From NCBI GenBank assembly GCA_964617555.1, contig CAZTYP010000114.1:1-30002 (forward strand): a DNA stretch of 30,002 bases, given 5' to 3'. Positions 23,074-30,002 of this stretch are shown one piece after another; the stretch's first letter is position 1; every line of letters begins with the position of its first letter. The position numbers were made by a program, and so were the translations under genes. The stretch comes from 1-14-2-50-31-20 sp964617555. Lineage in GTDB: Bacteria > Bacteroidota > Ignavibacteria > Ignavibacteriales > Melioribacteraceae. The notes under the pieces were generated by a model. It ran no database searches. It was not told the origin of the DNA and saw only the letters and a program-made list of their open reading frames with translations.

Positions 23074-23934
23074 ATGCTTACGGTTTTAGAATCATTGGAA
23101 TTATCAACAGAATACCTTAAAAAGAAAGGGATTAAATCTCCGCGAATGAATGCAGAGTTATTGCTTTCTCATATACTGAAATGCGGCAGAATGGATTTGT
23201 ATTTAAGGTTTAATCAACCGTTAAACAATGCCGAAACGGAACTTTATCGCAATTACATTTTACGCAGAGGTAATTTTGAGCCGTATCAATATATTGTGGG
23301 TGAAGTTGAATTTTACGGATTGAAATTTTTTGTTGATAATAATGTTTTAATTCCGAGGCAGGAAACGGAAATTTTAGTTGAAACCGTTATCAATGATATT
23401 CCGAACGGAGCCGAACAAAAAATTTTGGATATAGGTACCGGAAGCGGTAATATTGCCATTACTCTTGCAAAAAAACTCCCTCAATCAAAAGTTATTTCCG
23501 TTGATGTTTCGGCAGAAGCAATAAAAACTGCGGAACGCAACAGAAAATTGCATGATGTTAAAAAGCGTGTGGGATTTATGAATACAGATATTCTAACCGA
23601 TAATCTTGAAAAATATTACGGTGTTTTTGATGTTGTTGTTTCAAATCCTCCGTATGTTGAAATTGATGAGTTTGATAATCTGCAAAAAGAGATAACCGAT
23701 TTTGAACCAAAAATAGCATTAACCGATTTTTCGGACGGGTTGAAATTTTATAAAAATATAATCATGAAAAGTAAAAATTGGCTTGCCGCAAAAGGAAGAT
23801 TGTATTTTGAATTAGGAGAAGGCCAAGCAAAAAATGTTGAAAATCTTTTATTGCAAAACGGTTTTGAAGAAATCAAAATCATCAAAGATTATTCCGATAT
23901 AAATAGAGTAATTAGCGCCGTAAAGTCGGCATAA
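23074..23934 (+). CDS. prmC: Peptide chain release factor N5-glutamine methyltransferase PrmC
   Basis: 286-aa S-adenosylmethionine-dependent enzyme that methylates the GGQ glutamine of release factors. A helical N-terminal domain (~1-80, with SPRMNAELLLSHIL) is followed by the methyltransferase fold: LIPRQETEILVE (92-103), motif I ILDIGTGSGNIAITLA (117-132), acidic VDVS at ~143 and the substrate motif NPPY (191-194). Length and motifs are those of the whole family. The ribosome-binding site is modest. The D-aminoacyl-tRNA deacylase gene follows after 21 nt, giving a two-gene translation-quality unit. Confidence 0.94.
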   Translation: MLTVLESLELSTEYLKKKGIKSPRMNAELLLSHILKCGRMDLYLRFNQPLNNAETELYRNYILRRGNFEPYQYIVGEVEFYGLKFFVDNNVLIPRQETEILVETVINDIPNGAEQKILDIGTGSGNIAITLAKKLPQSKVISVDVSAEAIKTAERNRKLHDVKKRVGFMNTDILTDNLEKYYGVFDVVVSNPPYVEIDEFDNLQKEITDFEPKIALTDFSDGLKFYKNIIMKSKNWLAAKGRLYFELGEGQAKNVENLLLQNGFEEIKIIKDYSDINRVISAVKSA

Positions 23935-23955
23935 CATACAAGGACAAGAGGAAAT

Positions 23956-24408
23956 ATGCGTGCATTAGTTCAACGTGTAAAAGAAGGCGGAGTAAAAATC
24001 TATTCCGAAAATTATGAGCAAAGCATTCAAAAAGGATTAGTGATTTTGCTTGGTGTAAAAGAGGGAGATAATATTGATGATATTAATTTTGTTGCCGATA
24101 AGTGCTGTAATCTTCGAATCTTTAATGACGAAAACGATAAGATGAATCTTTCTGTAAAAGATGTTGACGGAGAGATATTGATAATTTCTCAATTTACTCT
24201 ATACGGAAATGCAAGGAAAGGGAATCGTCCCAGTTTTACGGCTTCGGCAAAACCGGAAAGGGCAAATGAACTTTACGAAAAATTTATTTTACGTCTGAAA
24301 AAAAACATTGGAGAGGGAAAGGTTAAAACCGGAATTTTTGGTGCAATGATGGAAGTTAAAATAATAAATGACGGTCCGGTTACAATTTTGGTAGAATCAA
24401 AAGAATAA
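23956..24408 (+). CDS. dtd: D-aminoacyl-tRNA deacylase Dtd
   Basis: 150-aa cytosolic enzyme that hydrolyses D-amino acids (and glycine from tRNA-Ala) off tRNA. Visible: MRALVQRVKEGGV, ISQFTLYG (core motif 1), KGNRPSFTASA, LYEKF and the second motif NDGPVT near the C-terminus, which together form the family's active site. Length is standard and AGAGGA lies 6 nt before the ATG. Motif wording after the first strand (GGVKIYSENYEQ) departs somewhat from the usual ASVxVDG, with no obvious effect on the catalytic part. Confidence 0.95.
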   Translation: MRALVQRVKEGGVKIYSENYEQSIQKGLVILLGVKEGDNIDDINFVADKCCNLRIFNDENDKMNLSVKDVDGEILIISQFTLYGNARKGNRPSFTASAKPERANELYEKFILRLKKNIGEGKVKTGIFGAMMEVKIINDGPVTILVESKE

Positions 24409-24458
24409 TTTTTCTCGTTTTTTTATTTGTAAACAAATTGAAGATTCTCTTCCATGTG

Positions 24459-26225
24459 CTATTTTAAAAGTACCATCTTTTTTGTTTCCGAATATCCTGC
24501 GGTTGTTAATCTGTAATAATAAATTCCGCTTGGAAATTTTGCCCCGTTGAATTTTACGGAGTGATTCCCCGCTTTTTCCGTTTTGTTTACAAGAGTTACA
24601 ATTTCTCTCCCGAGCGTATCAAATACTTTTAACGTAACACTTACTACAGCAGAATTAGTTGTTTCGGGAATGGAATATCTTATTATCGTAATGGGGTTAA
24701 ACGGATTGGGATAATTTTGCATCAACGAAAATTTATTTACTCCGTTTTGTGTTTCGGTTTTTACCGAAACAGTCGGTAGCAATTCAAAATCGACTATTAC
24801 CGGAAGGTGATCGGCAACGGTGGTAACATCGTTGCTTTGCAAATTATATTGCGTTAAAGTATCTTGGGGCAATGCTCTTGTAAAAAGTACGTAATTGTTT
24901 ACAGTTTTCATCACCGAATTTGTAAAAACAACATAATCCAATCTGCCGGGATTATATGAACTTCCTTCGTCATACCATGTAAATGTTGCCGGCATATTTG
25001 TAGTTAAAGGTTTTGAATCTTGCAAAAACGTATTATCCCAATCCGGTAAAAATGGTTCTCCGTATAAATCATTATTGATAATATTGCCGGTAATTAAAGT
25101 GGTTTGCTGTTCTTTAAATCCAACTAAATTCATATCTCCCACAATAACAATCGGGGTATTCTTATCAAGAGTTAAATTGCCGCCGTCCTTTTTGGCTTCG
25201 CGGATAAATGAAATAAAATGGTCAATCTCTTTTTGACGGGCATCGTTATTGTTACAGCACGGAGGATGTGCATCAATAAAAAGCAAACTACAGTTATATT
25301 TATTTGTCATGTCAATTAAAAATGCCGAGTTGCCATCAATGGCAAAACTCTGCTTTATCGGGAAACGGCTAACCACTTTAATATCGCTTTCGGTTGAGGA
25401 ATAGTACCATTTTTCTTCTCCGGAAGAAGGGAGAAACTCCTCAATCAAATTGGCGGTTTCTTCCGCTGTGTGCTTGTAGATTTCCTGAAAACCGATAATA
25501 TCAGGTTGGGTTGCCTTAAATATTCTTTTATGTGTTTCCTTATTAGCGTCTAAAAAAAGCCGATCGCGTTCAATGTTATAAGATATAATTCTAAGATGAT
25601 TTTTATTTGTTTTATTTATTGAATACGAAACATTAATCTGTGGCGATGTTTGAGAAAGTTTATATTCAAAACCGTTGGTATTATCGGGAATAATGTCTCC
25701 GTCGGGAATATCATTTTTAACAACAATATGGAGTAGGGAATCCTGAAAAATTTTGATTCCGTTTATTGCGGAATTTAAATCCAGTTCCATTTCAAAGATT
25801 GTTGAAGTAACGGTTGGGAGAGTAACAATACCGATATCTTTATGTTTAATGTAATTTTCAGTGTTGTTGTAATGGAAAATTCCTTTCCTTGTTCCGAAAT
25901 AATATTCAAGTTCGGCACCTATCCCGTTAATTGCAAAGCCTGTGGTGGGATTATTATCAGTATCAATATAAAGGATAATGTTATTATCATTTTGAAGATT
26001 TATTTCCGTATTCAATTTAAGCAGAAGAAATAAAAAATTATCATAATTATCCGCTTTTAACCGAATCAAATCAAGTCCCGAAGTAACATCTCCGGAGTCG
26101 GAAACTCCGCTTGAGTTTTGCCAATCTTCATATTTTTCATCAAGGATTATTCTGTAATTTTGAGAATAACCATTGCTGAAAAAAAACATTAATAACAAAA
26201 TATATACAATAATATATTTATTCAT
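24459..26225 (-). CDS. Secreted DNase I-fold (EEP) protein with type IX sorting domain
   Basis: 588-aa exported protein. Signal peptide ~1-22 (cut near GYSQ). Residues ~25-195 are beta-rich, with acidic turns (YIDTDNNPTTG) resembling carbohydrate-binding or DOMON-like modules, but not firmly identified. Residues ~210-480 are an endonuclease/exonuclease/phosphatase fold with the complete active site: N217 (SYNIE), E248 (FQEI), H320 (DAHPPCC), D364 and N366 (GDMN), D430 (RLDYV), D472 and H473 (ADHLPV). Residues ~500-588 are a Por/type IX C-terminal domain beginning with YPNPFNP, with SGIYYYRL and MVLLK at the end. So it should be carried across the outer membrane by the type IX system and act on an extracellular phosphodiester, possibly DNA. 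Substrate not proven. Confidence 0.9.
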   Translation of the reverse strand: MNKYIIVYILLLMFFFSNGYSQNYRIILDEKYEDWQNSSGVSDSGDVTSGLDLIRLKADNYDNFLFLLLKLNTEINLQNDNNIILYIDTDNNPTTGFAINGIGAELEYYFGTRKGIFHYNNTENYIKHKDIGIVTLPTVTSTIFEMELDLNSAINGIKIFQDSLLHIVVKNDIPDGDIIPDNTNGFEYKLSQTSPQINVSYSINKTNKNHLRIISYNIERDRLFLDANKETHKRIFKATQPDIIGFQEIYKHTAEETANLIEEFLPSSGEEKWYYSSTESDIKVVSRFPIKQSFAIDGNSAFLIDMTNKYNCSLLFIDAHPPCCNNNDARQKEIDHFISFIREAKKDGGNLTLDKNTPIVIVGDMNLVGFKEQQTTLITGNIINNDLYGEPFLPDWDNTFLQDSKPLTTNMPATFTWYDEGSSYNPGRLDYVVFTNSVMKTVNNYVLFTRALPQDTLTQYNLQSNDVTTVADHLPVIVDFELLPTVSVKTETQNGVNKFSLMQNYPNPFNPITIIRYSIPETTNSAVVSVTLKVFDTLGREIVTLVNKTEKAGNHSVKFNGAKFPSGIYYYRLTTAGYSETKKMVLLK

Positions 26226-26282
26226 TTTTACTCATATTAATTTTAACATAAGTTTAAGATAACCCCTTTACAAAAAAATAAA

Positions 26283-26299
26283 AAGGGAAATATTCCCTT
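26283..26299. repeat. Short perfect hairpin in the divergent promoter region
   Basis: AAGGGAA (26283-26289) and TTCCCTT (26293-26299) pair around a 3-nt loop in the 143-bp gap between the divergent nuclease gene and the membrane protein gene. Its right arm overlaps the left arm of a second repeat that reaches the downstream ribosome-binding site. Confidence 0.5.
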
Positions 26300-26326
26300 G
26301 CAATTTTGAGCATTGTAAGTGTAACT

Positions 26327-26332
26327 TATAAT
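26327..26332 (+). promoter_or_regulatory. Candidate -10 box of the membrane-protein/protease operon
   Basis: TATAAT at 26327-26332, 36 bp before the ribosome-binding-site end and inside the divergent intergenic gap. Upstream, TTTTGA (17-bp spacing) is a poor -35 match, so only the -10 is supported. Confidence 0.4.
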
Positions 26333-26353
26333 TTGAATTTGTTTTTATATTGC

Positions 26354-26360
26354 AAGGAAG
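26354..26360 (+). promoter_or_regulatory. Ribosome-binding site for a TTG start
   Basis: AAGGAAG lies 8 nt before TTG at 26369. There is no in-frame ATG nearby that would keep the whole first membrane segment, so this site decides the start. Its first bases are part of the inverted repeat CCTTGCAAT (26296-26304)/ATTGCAAGG (26349-26357). Confidence 0.65.
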
Positions 26361-26368
26361 AATAAATA

Positions 26369-27244
26369 TTGAAAACGTTTCTTATTTGGCTGCTTGCCGT
26401 TATTATTACTCTTTCGTCAGCTATTTACCAGCGTATTACAGGTCCCACTCACCCTATTTCCGGAAGTGTTAATTTTAATAATCAAGAAATATGTTATCAT
26501 TTTTACAGAAGTCACGGCGGAACATCCGATCAAACGGTTGCAATTCCCGTATCCGATACATCTTTTACCGGAATACTTTTTTGGAAACGCTACAAAACAG
26601 GTGATTCTTGGCGTAAAATTAAAATGCACAGGCGTAACGATTCTCTTGTTGCATCTCTTCCAAATCAACCTCCTGCAGGTAAGTTGGAATATTTCGTAAA
26701 AATATCCGATAACAAAAACTCCATTACTCTCCCTCAAAAACATACTGTGGTAATAAGATTTAAAGGTGCGGTTCCGACACCGATTTTAATTATTCATATA
26801 ATTTTTATGTTTACCGCAATGCTTTTATCCGTCAGAACCGGTCTGGAATTTTTCAGAAAAGAACCTAAACTGTATAAATTAACTTATTGGACTCTTGCCA
26901 CATTGACCATAGGCGGTCTCATTTTCGGGCCGTTGGTGCAGCAATACGCATTTGGAGCTTTGTGGACAGGCTTTCCTTTCGGGCACGATTTAACGGATAA
27001 TAAAACACTTATAATTTTCGTAGGATGGCTTATTGCATTATTGATGTATAAAAGAGCAAAACATCCTGCGCGGTGGGCTTTTGCCGCATCGTTATTGATG
27101 ATGCTTATTTATCTTATCCCTCACAGTGCGTTGGGTTCTGAATTGGATTACAATAAATTGGACAAAGAAAAAGCCAAGCAAGAAAAACTGATAAATAAAA
27201 ATACAATAAATGATACTACAAAAACCGAGGATAACAAAAAATGA
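26369..27244 (+). CDS. Unrecognised multi-spanning membrane protein with a periplasmic beta domain
   Basis: 291-aa protein I cannot assign to a named family. Layout: membrane segment ~4-20, a beta-rich domain ~30-133 that should be periplasmic (pattern like a small immunoglobulin-type fold, with AGKLEYFVKISD near its end), then four membrane segments (~137-154, 171-190, 213-228, 235-251) and a lysine/asparagine-rich cytoplasmic tail. The loop ~185-213 (FGPLVQQYAFGALWTGFPFGHDLTDNKT) is rich in glycine, aromatic residues and polar residues and looks conserved in character. The start is TTG, chosen from the ribosome-binding site and the membrane segment. Its stop overlaps the protease ATG (ATGA), so the two are made together and may act together at the envelope. 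Confidence 0.8.
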   Translation: MKTFLIWLLAVIITLSSAIYQRITGPTHPISGSVNFNNQEICYHFYRSHGGTSDQTVAIPVSDTSFTGILFWKRYKTGDSWRKIKMHRRNDSLVASLPNQPPAGKLEYFVKISDNKNSITLPQKHTVVIRFKGAVPTPILIIHIIFMFTAMLLSVRTGLEFFRKEPKLYKLTYWTLATLTIGGLIFGPLVQQYAFGALWTGFPFGHDLTDNKTLIIFVGWLIALLMYKRAKHPARWAFAASLLMMLIYLIPHSALGSELDYNKLDKEKAKQEKLINKNTINDTTKTEDNKK

Positions 27245-30002
27245 AAAAAACTATCTTTATTCTGATGCTACTCTTTTCCGTAGCAATGGCGCAAGATTCT
27301 CTCCAATCTTTTATTTCAATAAAAAGTACTGGTGTTGAGAAATTTTTGAAAGAACATCCCGAATATGACGGACGTGGAACAATTGTAATGATTCTTGATA
27401 CGGGAATTGATGTAGGGCTTGACGGATTAAAAAAAACAACAACCGGGGAAGATAAAATTCTTGATGTTCAAGATTTTACGGGGCAGGGCGATGTTCCTAT
27501 TTATGAAGCGAAATTGGACGAAATAGATGATACACTTTGTTTTATCAACGAAGAGAAAAGATTGCGTGTTAATCTTACCGATTCTTTATCCCTTAGTGCA
27601 ATTGACGATAAATATTATATTGGCGTTTTAAGCGAAAATCTTTGGCTTAATTCCGGTTCGCGTATTAGTGATGTAAACAAAAACGGCAAAAAAAATGATG
27701 AATTTTATTTTGTTGTTTTTAAAACAAAAAAGGAGGAAGAATCTTTCGACGTAGCATACTTTGACTTGAATTTAAATGGTGATTTATCGGATGAAATCCC
27801 TCTACGCAATTATAAAGAGAAGCATCAAACCCTCGATTTTACTGATGATGGTTTCCCCCCCTTTTCTATTGCATTGAATATTTTTATCGACAAAGGAAAA
27901 ATTACACTCTTTTTTGATGACGGTAGTCACGGAACGCATTGTGCAGGAATTGCTTGCGGAAATAATATAGGGGGTACATCTTTGCACGGAGTTGCACCGG
28001 GTGCATATTTAATGTGTTTTAAATTGGGTAACAATAATCTTTCCGGCGGAGCAACGGTTACCGAAAGTATGAAGAAAGCATATCTTTATGCCGATAAGAT
28101 TTCAAAAGAACGTGAAGAGCCGTGTATTATAAATATGAGTTTCGGTATCGGTTCTGTGATAGAAGGGCAATCCGATATGGAAAAATTTATTGAAAAATTG
28201 GTTAAAGATAATCCTTACCTTTATATTGCCACTTCAAACGGAAATGACGGTCCCGGAATTTCTACCACAGGGTTACCGGCTGCAACAAGTTCCATATTCT
28301 CTTCCGGTGCGGTGCTTGCACAAGATGTAGGAAACGATATGTACGGAACTGTTCTGAGTAAGGATATTATCTTACACTTTTCTTCGCGCGGTGGCGAAGT
28401 TGCAAAACCTGATGTTGTTTCGCCGGGAGCTGCAACTTCAACCGTTCCTAATTTTATGCCGGTTGACAGGTTCTGGGGAACAAGCATGGCTTCTCCATAT
28501 TCAACAGGTGTGATGGCTTTATTGCTGAGTGCCGCAAAAGCAGAGTTCCCCGATGTGAAGATTCCGTCCGGATTTTTATATAAAGTTATTAGAGAAAGTG
28601 CAACTCCAATGCAAGGATACGATAGAATTGACCAGGGCGGCGGGTTGATAAATGTTGTTAAAGCATTTGAGTTATTAAAAAAGTATGTTAATAACGGAGA
28701 ATTAAAACGTTTTGAAACATACACCATTACTGCTTTTGCTCCTAACATGCCTAAGGAAAAAGCTCCCGCAATGTACATCAGAAACGGTTCCTATTTAACC
28801 GGTGATGAAAGTTTTGCTTTTCAGGTAAAAAGAGATAATTTAATTGGAAGCAAAAAGTTTTACAGAATTTATAACATTAAAAGTGATAGCGACTGGTTGG
28901 TGCCTGTTACAAAACAAACAAGAATAAGAAACACCAATTCCGCAACGGTTTCTTACCGTTTGGATAAATCGAAAATGACAAAGCCCGGTATGTATAACGG
29001 CAGCATTACGGCATATAGATATAAAACTAAAATTCCGGAATTTAGTATGATGGCAACGGTTATTATCCCTTATGAATTTAATGCCGCCAACCGTTATTCG
29101 GCAATGTGGGAAAATGAAGAGATTGAACAAGGAGCACATAAAAGATATTTCCTTGAAGTTCCAGCCGGAGCTAATTCCTTAAGAATAAAATTGAATTCGG
29201 CTAATAATAAATTTACAAGTCTTCGTATGTATTTACACGATCCTAACGGTGAAGAGGTTGGAGCAAGTTATTTGTTTTCAGGACTAAGTGATGAGACCAA
29301 TGAAAAATATTATTACAATTTACAACCGGGTGTTTACGAATTGGTTATTCTCGGACAATTTTCCGCCAAAGAAAAATCAATTTATGATTTAACCGTTGAA
29401 TTCAAAGGACTTACCAGAATTGACGGTGACCAAGTAATAAGCAGTAAAGATAACAGTTTAAATGTTGTTAATTATTTGAACAAAGTGGATACATACAGAA
29501 TGAGCGGAAATTTATCAGGATATCAAAAGAATTATTCTTTGATTTTGGATAGTGTTGAAACTTACGACTATAATTTTACAATATTCAAAGGCGAAAAAGC
29601 AAAGTTCTTTGAGATAGAAGTTTCTAAAGAGGATTTTAACAAAGTAACGGATTTTGCCGTTGTAATTTACGATACAAATGGAAAAGCATTAAGTTCAGAC
29701 GGGCTTTCTTATAATACCGGTTCAATTTCCATCTTTAACACTTTCAATAAAGATAGTGTTAATCTAACCCTAAGATTTATTCCCGCATATGCAACCGGAG
29801 TTGGTAATATGACTGTAAATATCAAAGAAACAACTTTGTTAGAAGATAAAAAAGAGATAAGAGTAACGTGTGAAAATTCAAAAAGAATTACTATGTATCC
29901 TTCAGTTACAAAAAAAATAAAATTAAAATACAGATTACCTAAAACAAAAATTCCTAAAGATGCATGTTATTACGGAAAAATATATTTTAAATCATTAAAT
30001 AC
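27241..30002 (+). CDS. Tripeptidyl-peptidase II-like subtilisin-family serine protease, 3' end outside window
   Basis: At least 920 residues, open to the window end. A signal peptide covers ~1-17 (KKTIFILMLLFSVAMA). The subtilase triad is D53 (ILDTG), H230 (HGTHCAG) and S415 (GTSMASP), with the oxyanion Asn N335 in NGNDGPG. The ~175-residue insert between D and H, and within it the stretch NGDLSDEIPLRNYKE, match eukaryotic tripeptidyl-peptidase II, as does MYIRNGSYL (~511-519) after the catalytic domain. Beta-rich modules follow from ~500 on. The insert carries two D-x-N-x-N-G turns (D144, D175) that could bind calcium. Unlike cytosolic TPP II, this form is exported. It overlaps the upstream membrane gene by 4 nt. 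TPP II identity of the fold is fairly sure; oligomer formation and tripeptidase activity are not. Confidence 0.9.
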   Translation, partial: MKKTIFILMLLFSVAMAQDSLQSFISIKSTGVEKFLKEHPEYDGRGTIVMILDTGIDVGLDGLKKTTTGEDKILDVQDFTGQGDVPIYEAKLDEIDDTLCFINEEKRLRVNLTDSLSLSAIDDKYYIGVLSENLWLNSGSRISDVNKNGKKNDEFYFVVFKTKKEEESFDVAYFDLNLNGDLSDEIPLRNYKEKHQTLDFTDDGFPPFSIALNIFIDKGKITLFFDDGSHGTHCAGIACGNNIGGTSLHGVAPGAYLMCFKLGNNNLSGGATVTESMKKAYLYADKISKEREEPCIINMSFGIGSVIEGQSDMEKFIEKLVKDNPYLYIATSNGNDGPGISTTGLPAATSSIFSSGAVLAQDVGNDMYGTVLSKDIILHFSSRGGEVAKPDVVSPGAATSTVPNFMPVDRFWGTSMASPYSTGVMALLLSAAKAEFPDVKIPSGFLYKVIRESATPMQGYDRIDQGGGLINVVKAFELLKKYVNNGELKRFETYTITAFAPNMPKEKAPAMYIRNGSYLTGDESFAFQVKRDNLIGSKKFYRIYNIKSDSDWLVPVTKQTRIRNTNSATVSYRLDKSKMTKPGMYNGSITAYRYKTKIPEFSMMATVIIPYEFNAANRYSAMWENEEIEQGAHKRYFLEVPAGANSLRIKLNSANNKFTSLRMYLHDPNGEEVGASYLFSGLSDETNEKYYYNLQPGVYELVILGQFSAKEKSIYDLTVEFKGLTRIDGDQVISSKDNSLNVVNYLNKVDTYRMSGNLSGYQKNYSLILDSVETYDYNFTIFKGEKAKFFEIEVSKEDFNKVTDFAVVIYDTNGKALSSDGLSYNTGSISIFNTFNKDSVNLTLRFIPAYATGVGNMTVNIKETTLLEDKKEIRVTCENSKRITMYPSVTKKIKLKYRLPKTKIPKDACYYGKIYFKSLN

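Noticed and set aside
24421..24452. Possible terminator between dtd and the secreted nuclease (ATTTGT-AA-ACAAAT and GAAGA/TCTTC)
   Set aside because: Stems are only 5-6 bp and AT-rich, and no T run follows on the correct side; not separable from chance in AT-rich DNA.
28221..28778. 185-codon reverse-strand open frame
   Set aside because: It lies fully inside the catalytic domain of the TPP II-like protease, whose motifs are conserved across this stretch; the reverse frame has no ribosome-binding site or recognisable motif.

Overview
The window is ordinary bacterial chromosome: low GC, densely packed with housekeeping genes, and with no phage, insertion sequence, CRISPR array or rRNA visible. 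A secreted protein ends in a type IX secretion (Por) sorting domain opening with a YPNPFNP-type motif. Together with the low GC, the Bacteroidota-like alanine dehydrogenase homologue and the FeS/propeptide-type PurF, this suggests a member of the Bacteroidota-Chlorobiota-Ignavibacteriota group, most likely an Ignavibacteria-like bacterium. That placement is inferred from sequence style only.

Layout. (1) 1-2354: the C-terminal part of HtpG, a strong hairpin, then a convergent gene fusing a DEDDh exonuclease to the N-terminal half of UvrC. (2) 2509-8065: a rightward run of ymdB-like phosphodiesterase, an orphan DNA methyltransferase, folD, deoC, a small HicB-like protein, trmH-like and aroA. 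From deoC onward the genes are chained by 1-4 nt overlaps. (3) 8202-11382: an alanine dehydrogenase homologue, an acetyl-CoA hydrolase/4-hydroxybutyrate CoA-transferase family protein and a PP1-like metallophosphatase. (4) 11607-17630: a five-gene tripartite efflux operon of TolC, HlyD/MacA-type adaptor, MacB-type ATPase and two different MacB-type permeases. (5) 17823-21414: a MerR-type regulator, tRNA-Pro(GGG), purF, a CDP-alcohol phosphatidyltransferase and ftsY. (6) 21418-26225: a leftward transglutaminase-like exported protein, rightward prmC and dtd, and a leftward secreted DNase I-fold protein with a type IX sorting tail. (7) 26369-30002: an unrecognised multi-spanning membrane protein translationally coupled to a signal-peptide-bearing tripeptidyl-peptidase II-like subtilase that runs off the end of the window.

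No gap between genes exceeds about 230 bases. The longer gaps (8066-8201, 11383-11606, 17631-17822, 22846-23073, 26226-26368) hold at most promoter-like boxes and short inverted repeats. I see no coherent new defence or mobile system. The items most worth a second look are the exonuclease-UvrC fusion with its four-cysteine cluster, the orphan methyltransferase, the alanine dehydrogenase homologue whose two usual catalytic residues are replaced, the TPP II-like exported protease with its membrane partner, and a ribosome-binding site that lies inside an inverted repeat.
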